In this document: positions 45,754 through 55,393 of the stretch, piece by piece | How positions within the stretch are numbered: the stretch's first letter is position 1 | Layout: each line of letters starts with the position of its first letter | Source of the DNA: a bacterium | GTDB taxonomy: Bacteria; Zhuqueibacterota; QNDG01; JAGLOF01 | Length of the DNA stretch: 64,000 nucleotides | NCBI GenBank assembly: GCA_016934955.1 | Contig: JAFGRY010000009.1 | Coordinates: 62,001 to 126,000 of the forward strand | Direction of reading: 5' to 3' | Position numbers and translations under genes: made by a program | The notes under the pieces: model-generated | Told to the model about the DNA's origin: nothing | Databases searched by the model: none | Seen by the model: only the letters and a program-made list of their open reading frames with translations

Positions 45754-48700
45754 TCATGTCCAGCTATGCAACACCTTTTTGGCTATGGCAAGTGCATCCG
45801 CCTGACCTGTCTCGATACGAAGGCCGAATGTTTTTTTCTGAAGAAACCGTATCGGTGCGGGTGCGGATTCTATCATGGAACGTAGCTTTTTTGAGAAAAG
45901 TTCCGTATCGGGGAACGAGTCGACCCAGTGTTCGTCGAAAACCAGCATTACATCGGCCGTGTTGAAGATGATGCGCTGCAGCCCCATGGCGCTGCCGAGA
46001 ATCCGCATCCTGGCAACCTCAAGCAGGTTGAGCCCTTGCACGGGGATCGCCCCGAAACGGTCCTTCAACTCATCCTGAAACCGGTCTATTTCGGTTTCGG
46101 CGGCACAGGCATGCAGCCGGTGATAGAGGGTGACACGCAGACTTTCATCGGGTATGTATGATTCGGGGAAATAGGAGGGCTCGCGGAAATCGACCTGACA
46201 GTCGATGGCCCGGACCGTTCGCTCTTCGATGCCTTCGTGCTCCTTGAGTTCACGCACCGCTTCACTCACAAGACGATTGTAGAGGTCGAACCCGACCGCA
46301 TTCATATTACCGCTTTGCTGCGTACCCAGGAGGTTTCCGGCGCCGCGGATTTCGAGGTCCTTCATGGCAATCTGAAAACCGGCCCCCAGTTCCGTGAATT
46401 CTTCGATGGTGCGCAGCCGTTTCACCGCATCAAACGAGAGCTGCCTGAACGGAGGTGTGAGGAGATATGCATAGGCTCTTCGGTCCGATCTGCCGACCCG
46501 TCCTCGCAGCTGATAGAGCTGCGCCAGCCCCAGCTGATCCGCCCTATGCACGATCAGGGTGTTGACATGAGGCAGGTCGACACCGGAGCCGATAATCATT
46601 GTGGAAACAAGACATTGGTATTCACCGTTGGTGAACGCGATCATCACCTGTTCGAGCTCATCAGAGTGCATACGTCCGTGCGCGACCGCCAGTGTCAGCC
46701 CGGGCACGATCTCCCGCAGCATTCGGGCCACCGCATGAATGGAGCGGATGCGGTTATGAACAAAAAAGATCTGGCCGTCCCGGGCGAGTTCACGTTCAAT
46801 CGCTTCCCTGATCAGCTCTTCCTGAAAAGGGGCCACTTCCGTGATAATCGGCTGACGATCCTTGGGGGGAGTAGTGATGAGGGACATGTCCCGCACGCCC
46901 ATGAGGGAGAAGTGGAGGGTCCGCGGGATCGGTGTCGCCGAGAGTGTCAGCACATCGACTGTTTCACGGAACGATTTCAGTTTTTCCTTGTGGCGCACTC
47001 CGAAACGCTGTTCCTCGTCAATAATGAGCAGACCCAGATCCTTGAACTGCACATCGCTGGAAAGCAGCCGGTGCGTGCCGATAATGATGTCCGACCGGCC
47101 GTCTTTTATCCGTTCCACCGCGGCGGTCTGCTGGGGTTTACTCCTGAACCTGGACAGCTCCTCGATCTGTACCGGGAAATCGGCCAACCGTTCCCTGAAT
47201 GTACGGGCATGCTGCTGGGCGAGGATGGTCGTCGGGACCAGGATGGCGGCCTGTTTGCCGTTGTTCACGCACTTGAAGGCGGCCCTGACCGCCACTTCCG
47301 TTTTACCGTATCCGACATCACCGCAGATCAGCCGGTCCATGGGACGGGGTTTTTCCATGTCCTCGGTCACCTGCCGGATCGCGGAGGCCTGGTCGGGCGT
47401 CTCTTCCCAGACAAAGGTGTCTTCCAGTTCGGCCTCCCAGGCTGTTTTCGCCGAGAAGGCGAATCCCGGTTTCGTCTGACGGATGGAGTATAATCGTATA
47501 AGATCCTTCGCAATTTTTTCGATGGACTTTTTGGTTTTTTCCTTCGTTCTCTCCCAGGTGCCGCTTCCCAATTTGGTAATCTGCGGGACCACGCCCTCCT
47601 TACCCGCGTATTTCTGAACCCGGTCCATTTTTTCGACGGGCACATAGAGTTTGTCCCGGTCCTGATATTCAATGGTCAGGCACTCCCGTGCGATGCCCCC
47701 GGTGGTGATGATGGTAAGTTCCCGGTAGCGTCCGATGCCGTGATCTATGTGGACGACGAAATCGCCCGGTCTGAGGCTTGAGAGTTCTCGAATGGGAACG
47801 CCGAGTTCAATTTTTTTCACCGGCCGGGTCCGCTGTTTTCGCCGGTATATTTCATCTTCGGTAAAGACGGCGAGCCGGGATGGTTTCAGTCTAAAGCCCC
47901 GTTCCAGGCTCCCGGTGTCAACCGCGACACCGCTGATGGGGTTTTCAGTGAGATCGAGATACCGCCTCAGCCGGTCGGCGTGCTGAGGGGTGATTGCCAG
48001 GAGCAGCACCTCGGTCCCGTCCGCGGCCAGTTCTTCCAGGGATACGCGTATCTGTTCCGGGGCTGTTCCGGCAAGCAGCTGTTCCCTGCCGCCGATATCA
48101 CGTTCATCGTCCCGTGAGGAAAGGGTGCTGAATGTGAGCCTTTGAAACGCAGCGAGGGAGGACGACGCGTCTTCCCAGGGCGTCAGAGAACCGTCGGATT
48201 TCAAATGGGCCTCAACTTCGGCGGCGATCAGTTCAGGGTCCTCGAGAAAGAGGAGCGCGTTTTTCTGCAGGAAGGCCGGCAGGTGGGAGGCTCTGTTTGT
48301 CCAGTGGGTGACGGCGGGTACCAGTTCAAGTCCGTCGCTTGTGCCGGTGGACAGCTGGGTTTCCGGGTCATAGGTCCGTACCGAGTCGATGGTGTCACCG
48401 AAGAACTCGAAGCGATGAGGTTTCTCGCCGGTAAAGGGGAAAATGTCGAGGATACCTCCCCGCAGGCTGATCTCTCCGGGCCGTTCCGCAATGATTTCCC
48501 GTACGTATCCGAAATCGACCAGCTGTTCAACGAGGCTGTGCAGATCCCGGGTGGCATTGATCCCGATTCGGATCATGTCCCCGGAAAGATCTTCCGGGGG
48601 CGGCAGCGGCTGGCAAAGACCGACGCCGCTGGTCACAACGACGCCCAGCGACCCGTCCAGAAGCCCCTGCAGGGTGCGCATCTGCAGACCGGCCCGGCGG

Positions 48701-49005
48701 GGGTTGACGATCAGGGGCGTGTTTTTCTCTTCGTGGCCGCCGGGGAAAAAGGCCGTGGTTCCCGCCGGCAGGAAGGATTCCAGTTCATCCGCCAGGGTTT
48801 CCGCCGCTTCTCTACCCGGAACGCAGACCAGGAGCGGCCGGTCCAGTTCCGTTCGAACCAGGCTGAGAAAGGCAGATTTCAGGGATCCGGACAGCCCTTT
48901 GAGGGAGAGGGATGTATCCTCTTTAATATCCGCAAAGATACTGAGATCGTGAAGACGGGAGAGGAGAGCGCTCCTGATTGTGTCATGCAACAGTGACTGT
49001 GTCAT
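45754..49005 (-). CDS. mfd: Transcription-repair coupling factor
   Basis: The 1083-residue Mfd translocase removes RNA polymerase stalled at DNA lesions and recruits UvrA. Visible domains are a UvrB-like N-terminal region (about 30-300), a CarD-like RNAP interaction domain (about 400-480, LRPGDFVVHIDHGIGRY), helicase domains (about 510-880, Walker A GDVGYGKTE, DEEQRFGV, SATPIPRTL and QLRGRVGRS) and a C-terminal TRCF domain (about 930-1040). Full length is preserved. It heads an operon with parvulin genes. Confidence 0.96.
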   Translation of the reverse strand: MTQSLLHDTIRSALLSRLHDLSIFADIKEDTSLSLKGLSGSLKSAFLSLVRTELDRPLLVCVPGREAAETLADELESFLPAGTTAFFPGGHEEKNTPLIVNPRRAGLQMRTLQGLLDGSLGVVVTSGVGLCQPLPPPEDLSGDMIRIGINATRDLHSLVEQLVDFGYVREIIAERPGEISLRGGILDIFPFTGEKPHRFEFFGDTIDSVRTYDPETQLSTGTSDGLELVPAVTHWTNRASHLPAFLQKNALLFLEDPELIAAEVEAHLKSDGSLTPWEDASSSLAAFQRLTFSTLSSRDDERDIGGREQLLAGTAPEQIRVSLEELAADGTEVLLLAITPQHADRLRRYLDLTENPISGVAVDTGSLERGFRLKPSRLAVFTEDEIYRRKQRTRPVKKIELGVPIRELSSLRPGDFVVHIDHGIGRYRELTIITTGGIARECLTIEYQDRDKLYVPVEKMDRVQKYAGKEGVVPQITKLGSGTWERTKEKTKKSIEKIAKDLIRLYSIRQTKPGFAFSAKTAWEAELEDTFVWEETPDQASAIRQVTEDMEKPRPMDRLICGDVGYGKTEVAVRAAFKCVNNGKQAAILVPTTILAQQHARTFRERLADFPVQIEELSRFRSKPQQTAAVERIKDGRSDIIIGTHRLLSSDVQFKDLGLLIIDEEQRFGVRHKEKLKSFRETVDVLTLSATPIPRTLHFSLMGVRDMSLITTPPKDRQPIITEVAPFQEELIREAIERELARDGQIFFVHNRIRSIHAVARMLREIVPGLTLAVAHGRMHSDELEQVMIAFTNGEYQCLVSTMIIGSGVDLPHVNTLIVHRADQLGLAQLYQLRGRVGRSDRRAYAYLLTPPFRQLSFDAVKRLRTIEEFTELGAGFQIAMKDLEIRGAGNLLGTQQSGNMNAVGFDLYNRLVSEAVRELKEHEGIEERTVRAIDCQVDFREPSYFPESYIPDESLRVTLYHRLHACAAETEIDRFQDELKDRFGAIPVQGLNLLEVARMRILGSAMGLQRIIFNTADVMLVFDEHWVDSFPDTELFSKKLRSMIESAPAPIRFLQKKTFGLRIETGQADALAIAKKVLHSWT

Positions 49006-49042
49006 GGTATTCTGTCAGCTCCGGAATTTCGGTGACCCTTGG

Positions 49043-49071
49043 AATATATCGAAATACGGAGTGAACGGCAA
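49043..49071 (-). promoter_or_regulatory. mfd promoter
   Basis: On the minus strand TTGCCG (49071-49066) and TATATT (49048-49043) are 17 bp apart. Transcription would start about 30 bp before the mfd ATG. Confidence 0.6.
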
Positions 49072-49164
49072 GGGGGAATCTAATGAATTATGAATGATGG
49101 GAAGCTGGTGCCGGACAAATACACAATAATAACAATCGCATGTCACGGTGCCTGGAATTTAAAT

Positions 49165-49187
49165 AAAATGATGGGCCACAGGCCCAT
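49165..49187. repeat. GGGCC hairpin repeat, copy 1
   Basis: AATGATGGGCCACAGGCCCAT contains the hairpin ATGGGCC-ACA-GGCCCAT and is repeated almost exactly 46 bp downstream (49211-49231). Both lie in the intergenic region between two minus-strand genes. Confidence 0.75.
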
Positions 49188-49210
49188 TAAACTGTGAATA
49201 ATGTTTGGAA

Positions 49211-49231
49211 AATGATGGGCCACAGGCCCAT
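49211..49231. repeat. GGGCC hairpin repeat, copy 2
   Basis: The second copy of AATGATGGGCCACAGGCCCAT ends one base before the stop codon of the DUF3592 gene. It could act as a 3' end structure for that gene. Confidence 0.75.
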
Positions 49232-49232
49232 C

Positions 49233-49958
49233 CTACATGTGCATTTCTCCTGATTCCGGCAGAAACGACGTGTCCATCACGTACTTCCCTGGATTGTCCG
49301 GATGAATCCGTACATGCACGGTCTTCGTCTGGATGTACTTTTCAGGATTGTACCAGATGTCTTTGCTTTTGAACACCCAGATCCGGCCCGAACGGCTGTC
49401 GTGCCACTGGGCGTAGATGACGTAGGGGTTCCGGCCGTTCACCCGGACACCGGGATTGAGATCGACCCGGTCGATGTCGGCGGAGATGATGCGGCCGTTG
49501 TCCCGCAGCCAGGCGTCCAGTTTTTTTCTGCGGGCGGGGATGAGCAGGAAGACGAAGCCGAGAATAAAAAAGGGCACGCCGATGGAACCGGTGATGATCA
49601 CACCCAGCCACATCTGTCCGAACGAGTCGATTTTTGCTCTATAGGGCTCGCCGGGGCGGTACCGAACCGTAACCTGCTGGCCTCTTTTGAATGAGGGGGG
49701 ATTGCTGCCGGTACCGCCGCGGAACCTGATCGTCTCCCCGTCATTTGTCCGGTATTCGACAACCGGGTAGTACATGGATGAGGAACCGCCGCTCGAGCTC
49801 GAGGAACGTTCCAGGGTCAGATCTATCACCGTGCCTGGCGCGGACAGCGCGTCACGCCTGAATGATGCGGTGCCGTTGTATATGAAAAACGCGACCGCCA
49901 GCAGGATGAGCCCGATCGAGAAGAATACCGTTCCGATGATCCTGAACACTTTCTGCAT
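49233..49958 (-). CDS. DUF3592-type membrane protein
   Basis: The 241-residue protein has two membrane helices (about 6-27 and 113-140). Between them lies a soluble beta domain with YYPVVEYRTNDGETIRFRGG, characteristic of DUF3592, and a second domain follows the last helix. AGGAGG precedes the ATG. The function is unknown. It is 15 bp downstream of the PhzF-like gene on the same strand. Confidence 0.75.
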   Translation of the reverse strand: MQKVFRIIGTVFFSIGLILLAVAFFIYNGTASFRRDALSAPGTVIDLTLERSSSSSGGSSSMYYPVVEYRTNDGETIRFRGGTGSNPPSFKRGQQVTVRYRPGEPYRAKIDSFGQMWLGVIITGSIGVPFFILGFVFLLIPARRKKLDAWLRDNGRIISADIDRVDLNPGVRVNGRNPYVIYAQWHDSRSGRIWVFKSKDIWYNPEKYIQTKTVHVRIHPDNPGKYVMDTSFLPESGEMHM

Positions 49959-49973
49959 GCTGTTCCTCCTCTC

Positions 49974-50774
49974 TTATACCTCTTCCGATAGTTCACCCCT
50001 GATAACGGTCACCGCCCGCCCGCGCAGCAGCACCCTCTCCCCCTCGATCCGGACGGCAACGGCACCGCCTCTGGCCGAAGCCTGATATCCGGTGAGGGCC
50101 GTCTTCCCGAGTTTCGCGGACCAGTAGGGGCCGAGGCAGCAGTGGGCCGAGCCGGTGACCGGATCCTCGTCGATGCCGATGGAGGGAGCGAAAAAGCGGG
50201 AGATGAAATCGTACTCCGGCCTGTCCGAGGCCGCGGTTATCATGACGCCCCGGGCGGGGATCGCCTCGGCCAGCAGCCGCATATCCGGGCGGCAGTTCCG
50301 TACTTCATCCGCGCCGCTTGCCTCCACGAGATAGTCGAACCTGTTTTTGCCGGTATACACCGGGTCGATCCCCAGGGCGTCGCCGAGTTCTTCGAGGGGT
50401 GCGGCTGGAGCAGCGGGCGTTGCCGGGAAATCGAGCTGGATCATGCCTGCCTTGCGGGTTGCGGTCAGGAGGCCGCTGAGAGTGTGGAAGCGGGCGTCCG
50501 CGTAATCAGGCAGGATCTCCAGTTCCCAGAGGATGTGAGCGGCTGCCAGAGTGGCGTGGCCGCAGAGCTCCACTTCCGCGGCGGGGGTGAACCAGCGCAG
50601 GTCCCAGCCGTCCTTCTGTTTTAGAAGGAATGCGGTTTCGGCAAGGTTCATTTCTGCGGCGACGTTCTGCATCCAGGTGTCTTCCATGTTCTCTGAAAGG
50701 AGGCAGACACCGGCGGGATTTCCTTTGAATGGAATGTCCGTGAACGAGTCGACTTGAAAAATAGGGATGGCCAT
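49974..50774 (-). CDS. PhzF-family isomerase-like protein
   Basis: The 266-residue protein is from the PhzF/diaminopimelate epimerase-like fold. Segments visible are FKGNPAGVCLL, MNLAETAF (with the family's catalytic Glu), FTPAAEVELCGHATLAAAHIL and a C-terminal DPVTGSAHCCLGPYW. The ATG at 50774 has GGAG about 7 bp upstream. Many PhzF homologues are not in phenazine synthesis, and no phenazine genes are present, so the substrate is unknown. Confidence 0.88.
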   Translation of the reverse strand: MAIPIFQVDSFTDIPFKGNPAGVCLLSENMEDTWMQNVAAEMNLAETAFLLKQKDGWDLRWFTPAAEVELCGHATLAAAHILWELEILPDYADARFHTLSGLLTATRKAGMIQLDFPATPAAPAAPLEELGDALGIDPVYTGKNRFDYLVEASGADEVRNCRPDMRLLAEAIPARGVMITAASDRPEYDFISRFFAPSIGIDEDPVTGSAHCCLGPYWSAKLGKTALTGYQASARGGAVAVRIEGERVLLRGRAVTVIRGELSEEV

Positions 50775-50906
50775 ATGGTGACTCCAAAGAAGCAATTATA
50801 CATTATGGATTATGAGACCTGCGAAGAATCCTGGGCCCTTGAGCCACGCGAAGCGGTTTTAACTCAAGAATTATTAATTAAGAAACGGCTTTCGTCATCC
50901 TTTCGG

Positions 50907-52277
50907 TTATAACCCATATTCGGCAAGGAGGTAGACCAGGATCGCCATGGCGGCGGAGCCCAGTTCCATTTCCCGGGGGTGGATCTCGGCGAAGACGTCG
51001 TTGGCCGAATGGTGAAAATCGAAATACCGCTGAACATCGGGCACGTAGCCGACAAGCGCTTCCGGTTCATGGATGCGGGCCACATCACCGCCGCTGCCGC
51101 CTTTTTTCACCCAGTCGATGCAGGCCTCCTGCAGAAGGGGCAGCCAGGACTGAATTTTTTCAAGCCGCTCCGGCGAGGCGGTGACATAGAATCCCCGGGG
51201 GGTAAGCGCGCCCCGGTCAGCCTCGATGCCGGCGATGTGATCCTCGCCATTTGACGCCGTCCAGCGGCCGTATACATCGGCCCCGGACAGGCCCATCTCT
51301 TCGTTCATGAAAAATACCGCCCTCACCGTCCGTTTGGGTCTGATCCCGAGCCGCTGGAAAAGGGTCAGCACCTCCAGCGCCTGAATGCAGCCGGCGCCGT
51401 CATCATGGGCGCCGACGCCCTTGTCCCAGCTGTCGAAGTGTCCGCCGATAACGATTATCTCACGCGGGTACTCCCATCCGGTGATCTGTCCGAACACGGT
51501 ATATGATGTGGTATCCGGATAATTGCGGCAGGAGAGGCTCAGCCGTACCCGCAGATGCGGATCGTCGTGCAGTGCGGCAGAGAGGCGGTCCGCGTCGATC
51601 AGGCCGATGGCGGCGGCGGGCACTTTCGGGACGCCGTCCCGGTAGGACATGGTCCCCGTGTGGGGGACATTGTCGTATTTGGTGGTGACCGATCGGACAA
51701 GGGCGGCGACACCGCCGGCCTCGGCCGCTTTCACCGCACCCTGGACGCGCTGGCCCACCGCCCCGCCGTACGCTGCAAACGTTGTGATGGTGCCGGGATC
51801 CATGGGACGGTTGAAGAAGATAATTTTTCCGGCCGCTTCCGCCCCTCGCGCCTCCAGCTCTTCAAAGCTCTGCACTTCCAGTACTTCGGCGCTGATACCC
51901 CCGGGAGCCGTTCCGACGCTGGTGCCCAGGGCGGCCACGGCCAGCGGCTCTCCGGATCCGCCCCGCTCATCCAGTATACAGGCGGTTTCACGCTCTCCCC
52001 GCTCCCAGCGGGGAACCGGGCATTCCTGAAGAGTGACATTATCGAGGCCCAGCGAGGTCATCGTCCGTTCGGCCCATCGCACGGCGCGGGCCGCGCCCGG
52101 GGAACCCGGGAGTCGATGTCCGAGGGCCGTCAGTTCCCGGAGCAGGTGGTATCCTGCCGTGTCTTCGAGCGCCCGCCGAACCAGGGCGCGGGCCAGCTCC
52201 TGGTCCCGGGTCTGCCCGCAAAGGGGCGGGACCAGCAGAGCGGGGATGAGGATAGCAGTACAGATCGCTGTGCGCAT
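50907..52277 (-). CDS. Secreted M28 zinc aminopeptidase/carboxypeptidase
   Basis: The product is 456 residues from the ATG at 52277 (the frame upstream lacks a signal). A signal peptide (about 1-21, ending LCGQ) is followed by a PA-like insert (about 100-240) and the M28 catalytic core. Zinc ligands are visible in GGHFDSW, GAHDDGAG and MNEEMGLSG, with a final ligand in the C-terminal FDFHHSAND segment. It degrades peptides outside the cytoplasm. It is divergent from a second M28 gene, 148 bp apart. Confidence 0.88.
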   Translation of the reverse strand: MRTAICTAILIPALLVPPLCGQTRDQELARALVRRALEDTAGYHLLRELTALGHRLPGSPGAARAVRWAERTMTSLGLDNVTLQECPVPRWERGERETACILDERGGSGEPLAVAALGTSVGTAPGGISAEVLEVQSFEELEARGAEAAGKIIFFNRPMDPGTITTFAAYGGAVGQRVQGAVKAAEAGGVAALVRSVTTKYDNVPHTGTMSYRDGVPKVPAAAIGLIDADRLSAALHDDPHLRVRLSLSCRNYPDTTSYTVFGQITGWEYPREIIVIGGHFDSWDKGVGAHDDGAGCIQALEVLTLFQRLGIRPKRTVRAVFFMNEEMGLSGADVYGRWTASNGEDHIAGIEADRGALTPRGFYVTASPERLEKIQSWLPLLQEACIDWVKKGGSGGDVARIHEPEALVGYVPDVQRYFDFHHSANDVFAEIHPREMELGSAAMAILVYLLAEYGL

Positions 52278-52364
52278 AGGCGGTCTCCGGCAGGGGGTTG
52301 TTGGGATGTCTGAAATGTAACACATGCGCGCGGATTTTGAAAGCGGTAATTTTCGGGAAAAGAG

Positions 52365-52393
52365 TTGATTAAATGACCGGGATTGTGTAGATT
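52365..52393 (+). promoter_or_regulatory. Promoter of the second M28 peptidase gene
   Basis: TTGATT (52365-52370) and TAGATT (52388-52393) are 17 bp apart, about 33 bp before the ATG at 52426, which has AGGGAGG in front of it. Confidence 0.6.
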
Positions 52394-52425
52394 CAAAAAT
52401 TACCCTACATCGCCAGGGAGGTCCC

Positions 52426-54708
52426 ATGCGCCCCAGAAAGTATTATCCTGCAGTATGTGTACTGCTGACCGTATTGCTCACGGCATCGTCCAGCGCCCAA
52501 TTCAGCGGCACCGCCGCCCATGACTATATCAAAAAGCTGTGCGAACCGGAATTCAGAGGGAGAAAAACCGGCGAACCGGGCTCCCGGGAGGCCGCTCTCT
52601 GGATCGCGGAGCGTTTTCAGGAGTGGGGCCTGCGGCCCGGCGGAGATGCCGGCTTCATTCAGGAATTCCCGATGCTGGTCACCGTTCAGAAAGAGACGGC
52701 GGAGCTGACTCTGGAAAACGGGCTGTTCGGCCGTGCCGTCTATACGGACGGGAACGATTTTGTCCTCTATTTCAATTCCGGCTCCGGCAGGGGCAGGGCC
52801 GATGTCGTGTTTGCGGGGTTCGGCATCAGCGAGCCGCGGAAGGGCCGGGACGATTACGCGGCAATCGACGCGAGGGGCAAAGCCGTCCTGATATACCGCA
52901 ACACGCCCAAAGACGGACAGGACTGGTCAAAAGAAAACGGGCGCGATTACAAGATGAACACCGCGGCGGCCCATGGAGCGGTCGCCGTCCTTATGCTGGA
53001 ACAGCGTGAATTCCCGGTCAAGGGGGCCACGATCCCCGCAGCCGGGTACCAGCCCGGCCTGCCGGCGTACACGATCTCGAAAAAGGTGGCCAGAGACTTC
53101 TTTCAGGGGACGATGAAACAGATGGATGAGGTGCTGCGGGAGGCGGAACGCTCGGAACAGTCCTTTCCCATGAACAGGAGCATCGTCTTCCGGGCGCGGG
53201 TGGACAGGCGCGCGGAGGGCGTGGGTGAGAATGTGGTCGGTATCCTCCCGGGCAGTGATCCGGAGCTGAAAGCGGAAGTGATCGTTGTCGGCGGTCATAT
53301 GGACCACAACGGCCTCGCTCCCTCCGGCCATCTCTATCCCGGTGCCGACGACAACGCCAGCGGCACCGCGGTGGTCATGGAACTGGCCAGATTGTTGGCA
53401 TCCAGGGAGGAACCGCTGAAGCGGACGGTGATCTTCGCCGGTTTCGGCGGGGAAGAACAGGGGTTGCTGGGGTCGACGTTTTTCGCGGCGTACCCGCCCG
53501 TGGAGGCCGGCCGCATCTGCGCGATGTTCAATTTCGACATGGAAGGCACGGGGGACGGCGGGGCCGGATTCGGGGGCCTCAATTATTTTCCGCGGCTGCT
53601 GGGGAAAGCGGTGGAGAACGTTCCGGAAGAGCAGCGGCCCAGACTGCGGGTCACCCGCGGGTGGGGATTCGGCGGTTCCGACCACGCGCCGTTCATTCAG
53701 CAGGGAATTCCGGCCATCGGTTTTTTTTCCACCGGCGGGCATCCTTTTTATCACCGGGTGGAAGACACGCCGGAAACCATCAATCCGGCATCGCTTCAGT
53801 TCGTGGGTGACCGGGCGGCTGAACTGCTGGTGGCTCTTGCCGACGCTGAACGCAGCCTTCTCTATAACGGAAACGCCCGGGGACGCTGTTTCGTCCTTTT
53901 TGGTGATCAGATCGATTTTGCTCCCCTGCCGAAAGGGAAATTCGAAAAATGCCTCCATCACTTGGCAGGTGTTGCTCCGGCGTATGCACACAGGGCAGTT
54001 GCCGTTGACATCGGCAGCTGGCAGGCGAAGGACCTCTGCCGCTCCCTGAACGCGGCGGAGAAACAGATCCGGGAAAGCGGGGATCTGTTGCTTTACGAAA
54101 ACAGCGGCGCCCTGGGCGCGGCCGCCGGGTCGGGGAGCATCGCTGCGGCACTCGGGCTGAACGGAACGGCAGGTCTCGCCGGTGACGCGGACCTGCTGCA
54201 CGATCTGGCGAAGCTGGGACTCAGCGTCCTGCACATCGACGATACCGGTGATCCGGTGTTCAGTGACGGCATGATCAGTGACTGGGGCCGCACCGTTCTC
54301 GATATCTGCGCCGAAGGCAAGGTGCTGGTCGATCTGTGCTTTGCGGACGGCGCGTATCTGAAACGGATCACGGCGTGCGCAAAAGGCGCGACCCTGGCGC
54401 ATGCCGGGGTCGAGGCGATGCTGGCCGACCTTCCGGCCTGCAAGGAGGTGCTGGAAAACAGTCATGTGATCATTTCCCTGTTCAGCGAAGACGGGGATGC
54501 AGGCCAGATCTCGCAGCTGATGGACAGAGTCGACGTCAGCCGGCTGCATCTGGAGGCGCGGGGTCATCGCGGGAGCAAAGAGGTTCCCCATATCTATGAA
54601 ACGGTTCAGAAACTGTACGAACTGCGCACCGCTATAAGCGGCCCGGAAAAAGCATATGACGAGATGACGGCGCTTCTGGGCGGGAACCTGCGCAGAGTTC
54701 TCTATTAG
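52426..54708 (+). CDS. Secreted M28 peptidase with C-terminal extension
   Basis: The 760-residue product has a signal peptide (about 1-25), a PA-like domain (about 110-230) and the M28 core (about 260-480). In the core, GGHMDHNG, GADDNASGTA and FGGEEQGLLGS provide zinc ligands and the catalytic Glu, and GGSDHAPFIQQGIPAI the last ligand. A further 270 residues (about 490-760) form a separate domain that I do not recognise; it contains IDIGSWQAKDL and VIISLFSEDGD segments. It is larger than typical M28 proteins. Confidence 0.87.
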   Translation: MRPRKYYPAVCVLLTVLLTASSSAQFSGTAAHDYIKKLCEPEFRGRKTGEPGSREAALWIAERFQEWGLRPGGDAGFIQEFPMLVTVQKETAELTLENGLFGRAVYTDGNDFVLYFNSGSGRGRADVVFAGFGISEPRKGRDDYAAIDARGKAVLIYRNTPKDGQDWSKENGRDYKMNTAAAHGAVAVLMLEQREFPVKGATIPAAGYQPGLPAYTISKKVARDFFQGTMKQMDEVLREAERSEQSFPMNRSIVFRARVDRRAEGVGENVVGILPGSDPELKAEVIVVGGHMDHNGLAPSGHLYPGADDNASGTAVVMELARLLASREEPLKRTVIFAGFGGEEQGLLGSTFFAAYPPVEAGRICAMFNFDMEGTGDGGAGFGGLNYFPRLLGKAVENVPEEQRPRLRVTRGWGFGGSDHAPFIQQGIPAIGFFSTGGHPFYHRVEDTPETINPASLQFVGDRAAELLVALADAERSLLYNGNARGRCFVLFGDQIDFAPLPKGKFEKCLHHLAGVAPAYAHRAVAVDIGSWQAKDLCRSLNAAEKQIRESGDLLLYENSGALGAAAGSGSIAAALGLNGTAGLAGDADLLHDLAKLGLSVLHIDDTGDPVFSDGMISDWGRTVLDICAEGKVLVDLCFADGAYLKRITACAKGATLAHAGVEAMLADLPACKEVLENSHVIISLFSEDGDAGQISQLMDRVDVSRLHLEARGHRGSKEVPHIYETVQKLYELRTAISGPEKAYDEMTALLGGNLRRVLY

Positions 54709-54713
54709 GAAAC

Positions 54714-54746
54714 AGGACCCTGTCAGCGTCCTGGATTCTGTCAGGA
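54714..54746. repeat. Dispersed hairpin repeat, family A, copy 2 (degenerate)
   Basis: This segment aligns with the copies at 971-1003 and 57888-57920: GACCCTGTCAG, a short spacer, then CTGTCAGGA. Several stem positions have diverged. It lies between the M28 gene and tag. Confidence 0.55.
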
Positions 54747-54762
54747 GCATTCAAGGAGACAG

Positions 54763-55359
54763 ATGATCGAGAAACAGAGATGCCGCTGGGCAACGGCTTC
54801 GGCGCCGGAAGTGAACATACCCTATCACGATGAGGAGTGGGGCGTGCCGGTGCATGACGACCGCACGCTGTTCGAGTTTCTCATCCTGGATGGATTTCAG
54901 GCCGGGCTCAGCTGGGCGACGATTTTGAAAAAACGCGATCATTTTCGCGGGGTGTTCGATAATTTCAAGGCAGCGGCCATTACCCGCTACAATGAGAGAA
55001 AAATAGAGAGCCTGCTGCAGGACAGGGGGATCATTCGAAACCGTCTCAAGATAGAGGCTGCCGTGAAAAACGCCCGTGCCTTTCTGCGACTGCAGGAGGA
55101 GTTCGGCAGTTTCGACCGTTATATCTGGGGCTTCGTGAACGGCAGCCCCATCGTGAACGCGTGGGATTCGTGGGACGATGTGCCGGCCACCAGCCCAGAG
55201 TCCGATGCCATGAGCCGGGATCTGAAACGGCGGGGATTTTCCTTTGTCGGCTCCACGATCTGCTATGCCTTCATGCAGGCGGCGGGACTGGTCAATGATC
55301 ACGAGATCGGCTGTTTTCGCTATGCTGAGGTGTGCTCCCGGACGTCGATAAAACAATGA
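54763..55359 (+). CDS. tag: DNA-3-methyladenine glycosylase I
   Basis: The 198-residue base-excision enzyme removes 3-methyladenine from alkylated DNA. The N-terminus RCRWATASAPEVNIPYHDEEWGVP and the C-terminal NDHEIGCFRY supply the Cys/His zinc ligands of the Tag family. ILDGFQAGLSWATILKKR is the base-recognition segment; it has Asp where E. coli Tag has Glu. AAGGAG precedes the ATG. It is followed by a nitroreductase gene 34 bp downstream. Confidence 0.93.
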   Translation: MIEKQRCRWATASAPEVNIPYHDEEWGVPVHDDRTLFEFLILDGFQAGLSWATILKKRDHFRGVFDNFKAAAITRYNERKIESLLQDRGIIRNRLKIEAAVKNARAFLRLQEEFGSFDRYIWGFVNGSPIVNAWDSWDDVPATSPESDAMSRDLKRRGFSFVGSTICYAFMQAAGLVNDHEIGCFRYAEVCSRTSIKQ

Positions 55360-55393
55360 CAATCACCATCGAAACCAAGGAACGTCTGGAAAT

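Noticed and set aside
46237-47493. Open plus-strand frame opposite mfd
   Set aside because: mfd is unambiguous on the minus strand and the opposing frame has no family resemblance.
52927-54750. Long open minus-strand frame (607 codons) opposite the M28 peptidase
   Set aside because: It is antisense to a gene with clear catalytic motifs and a signal peptide, has no recognisable domain and reflects GC-rich codon structure.
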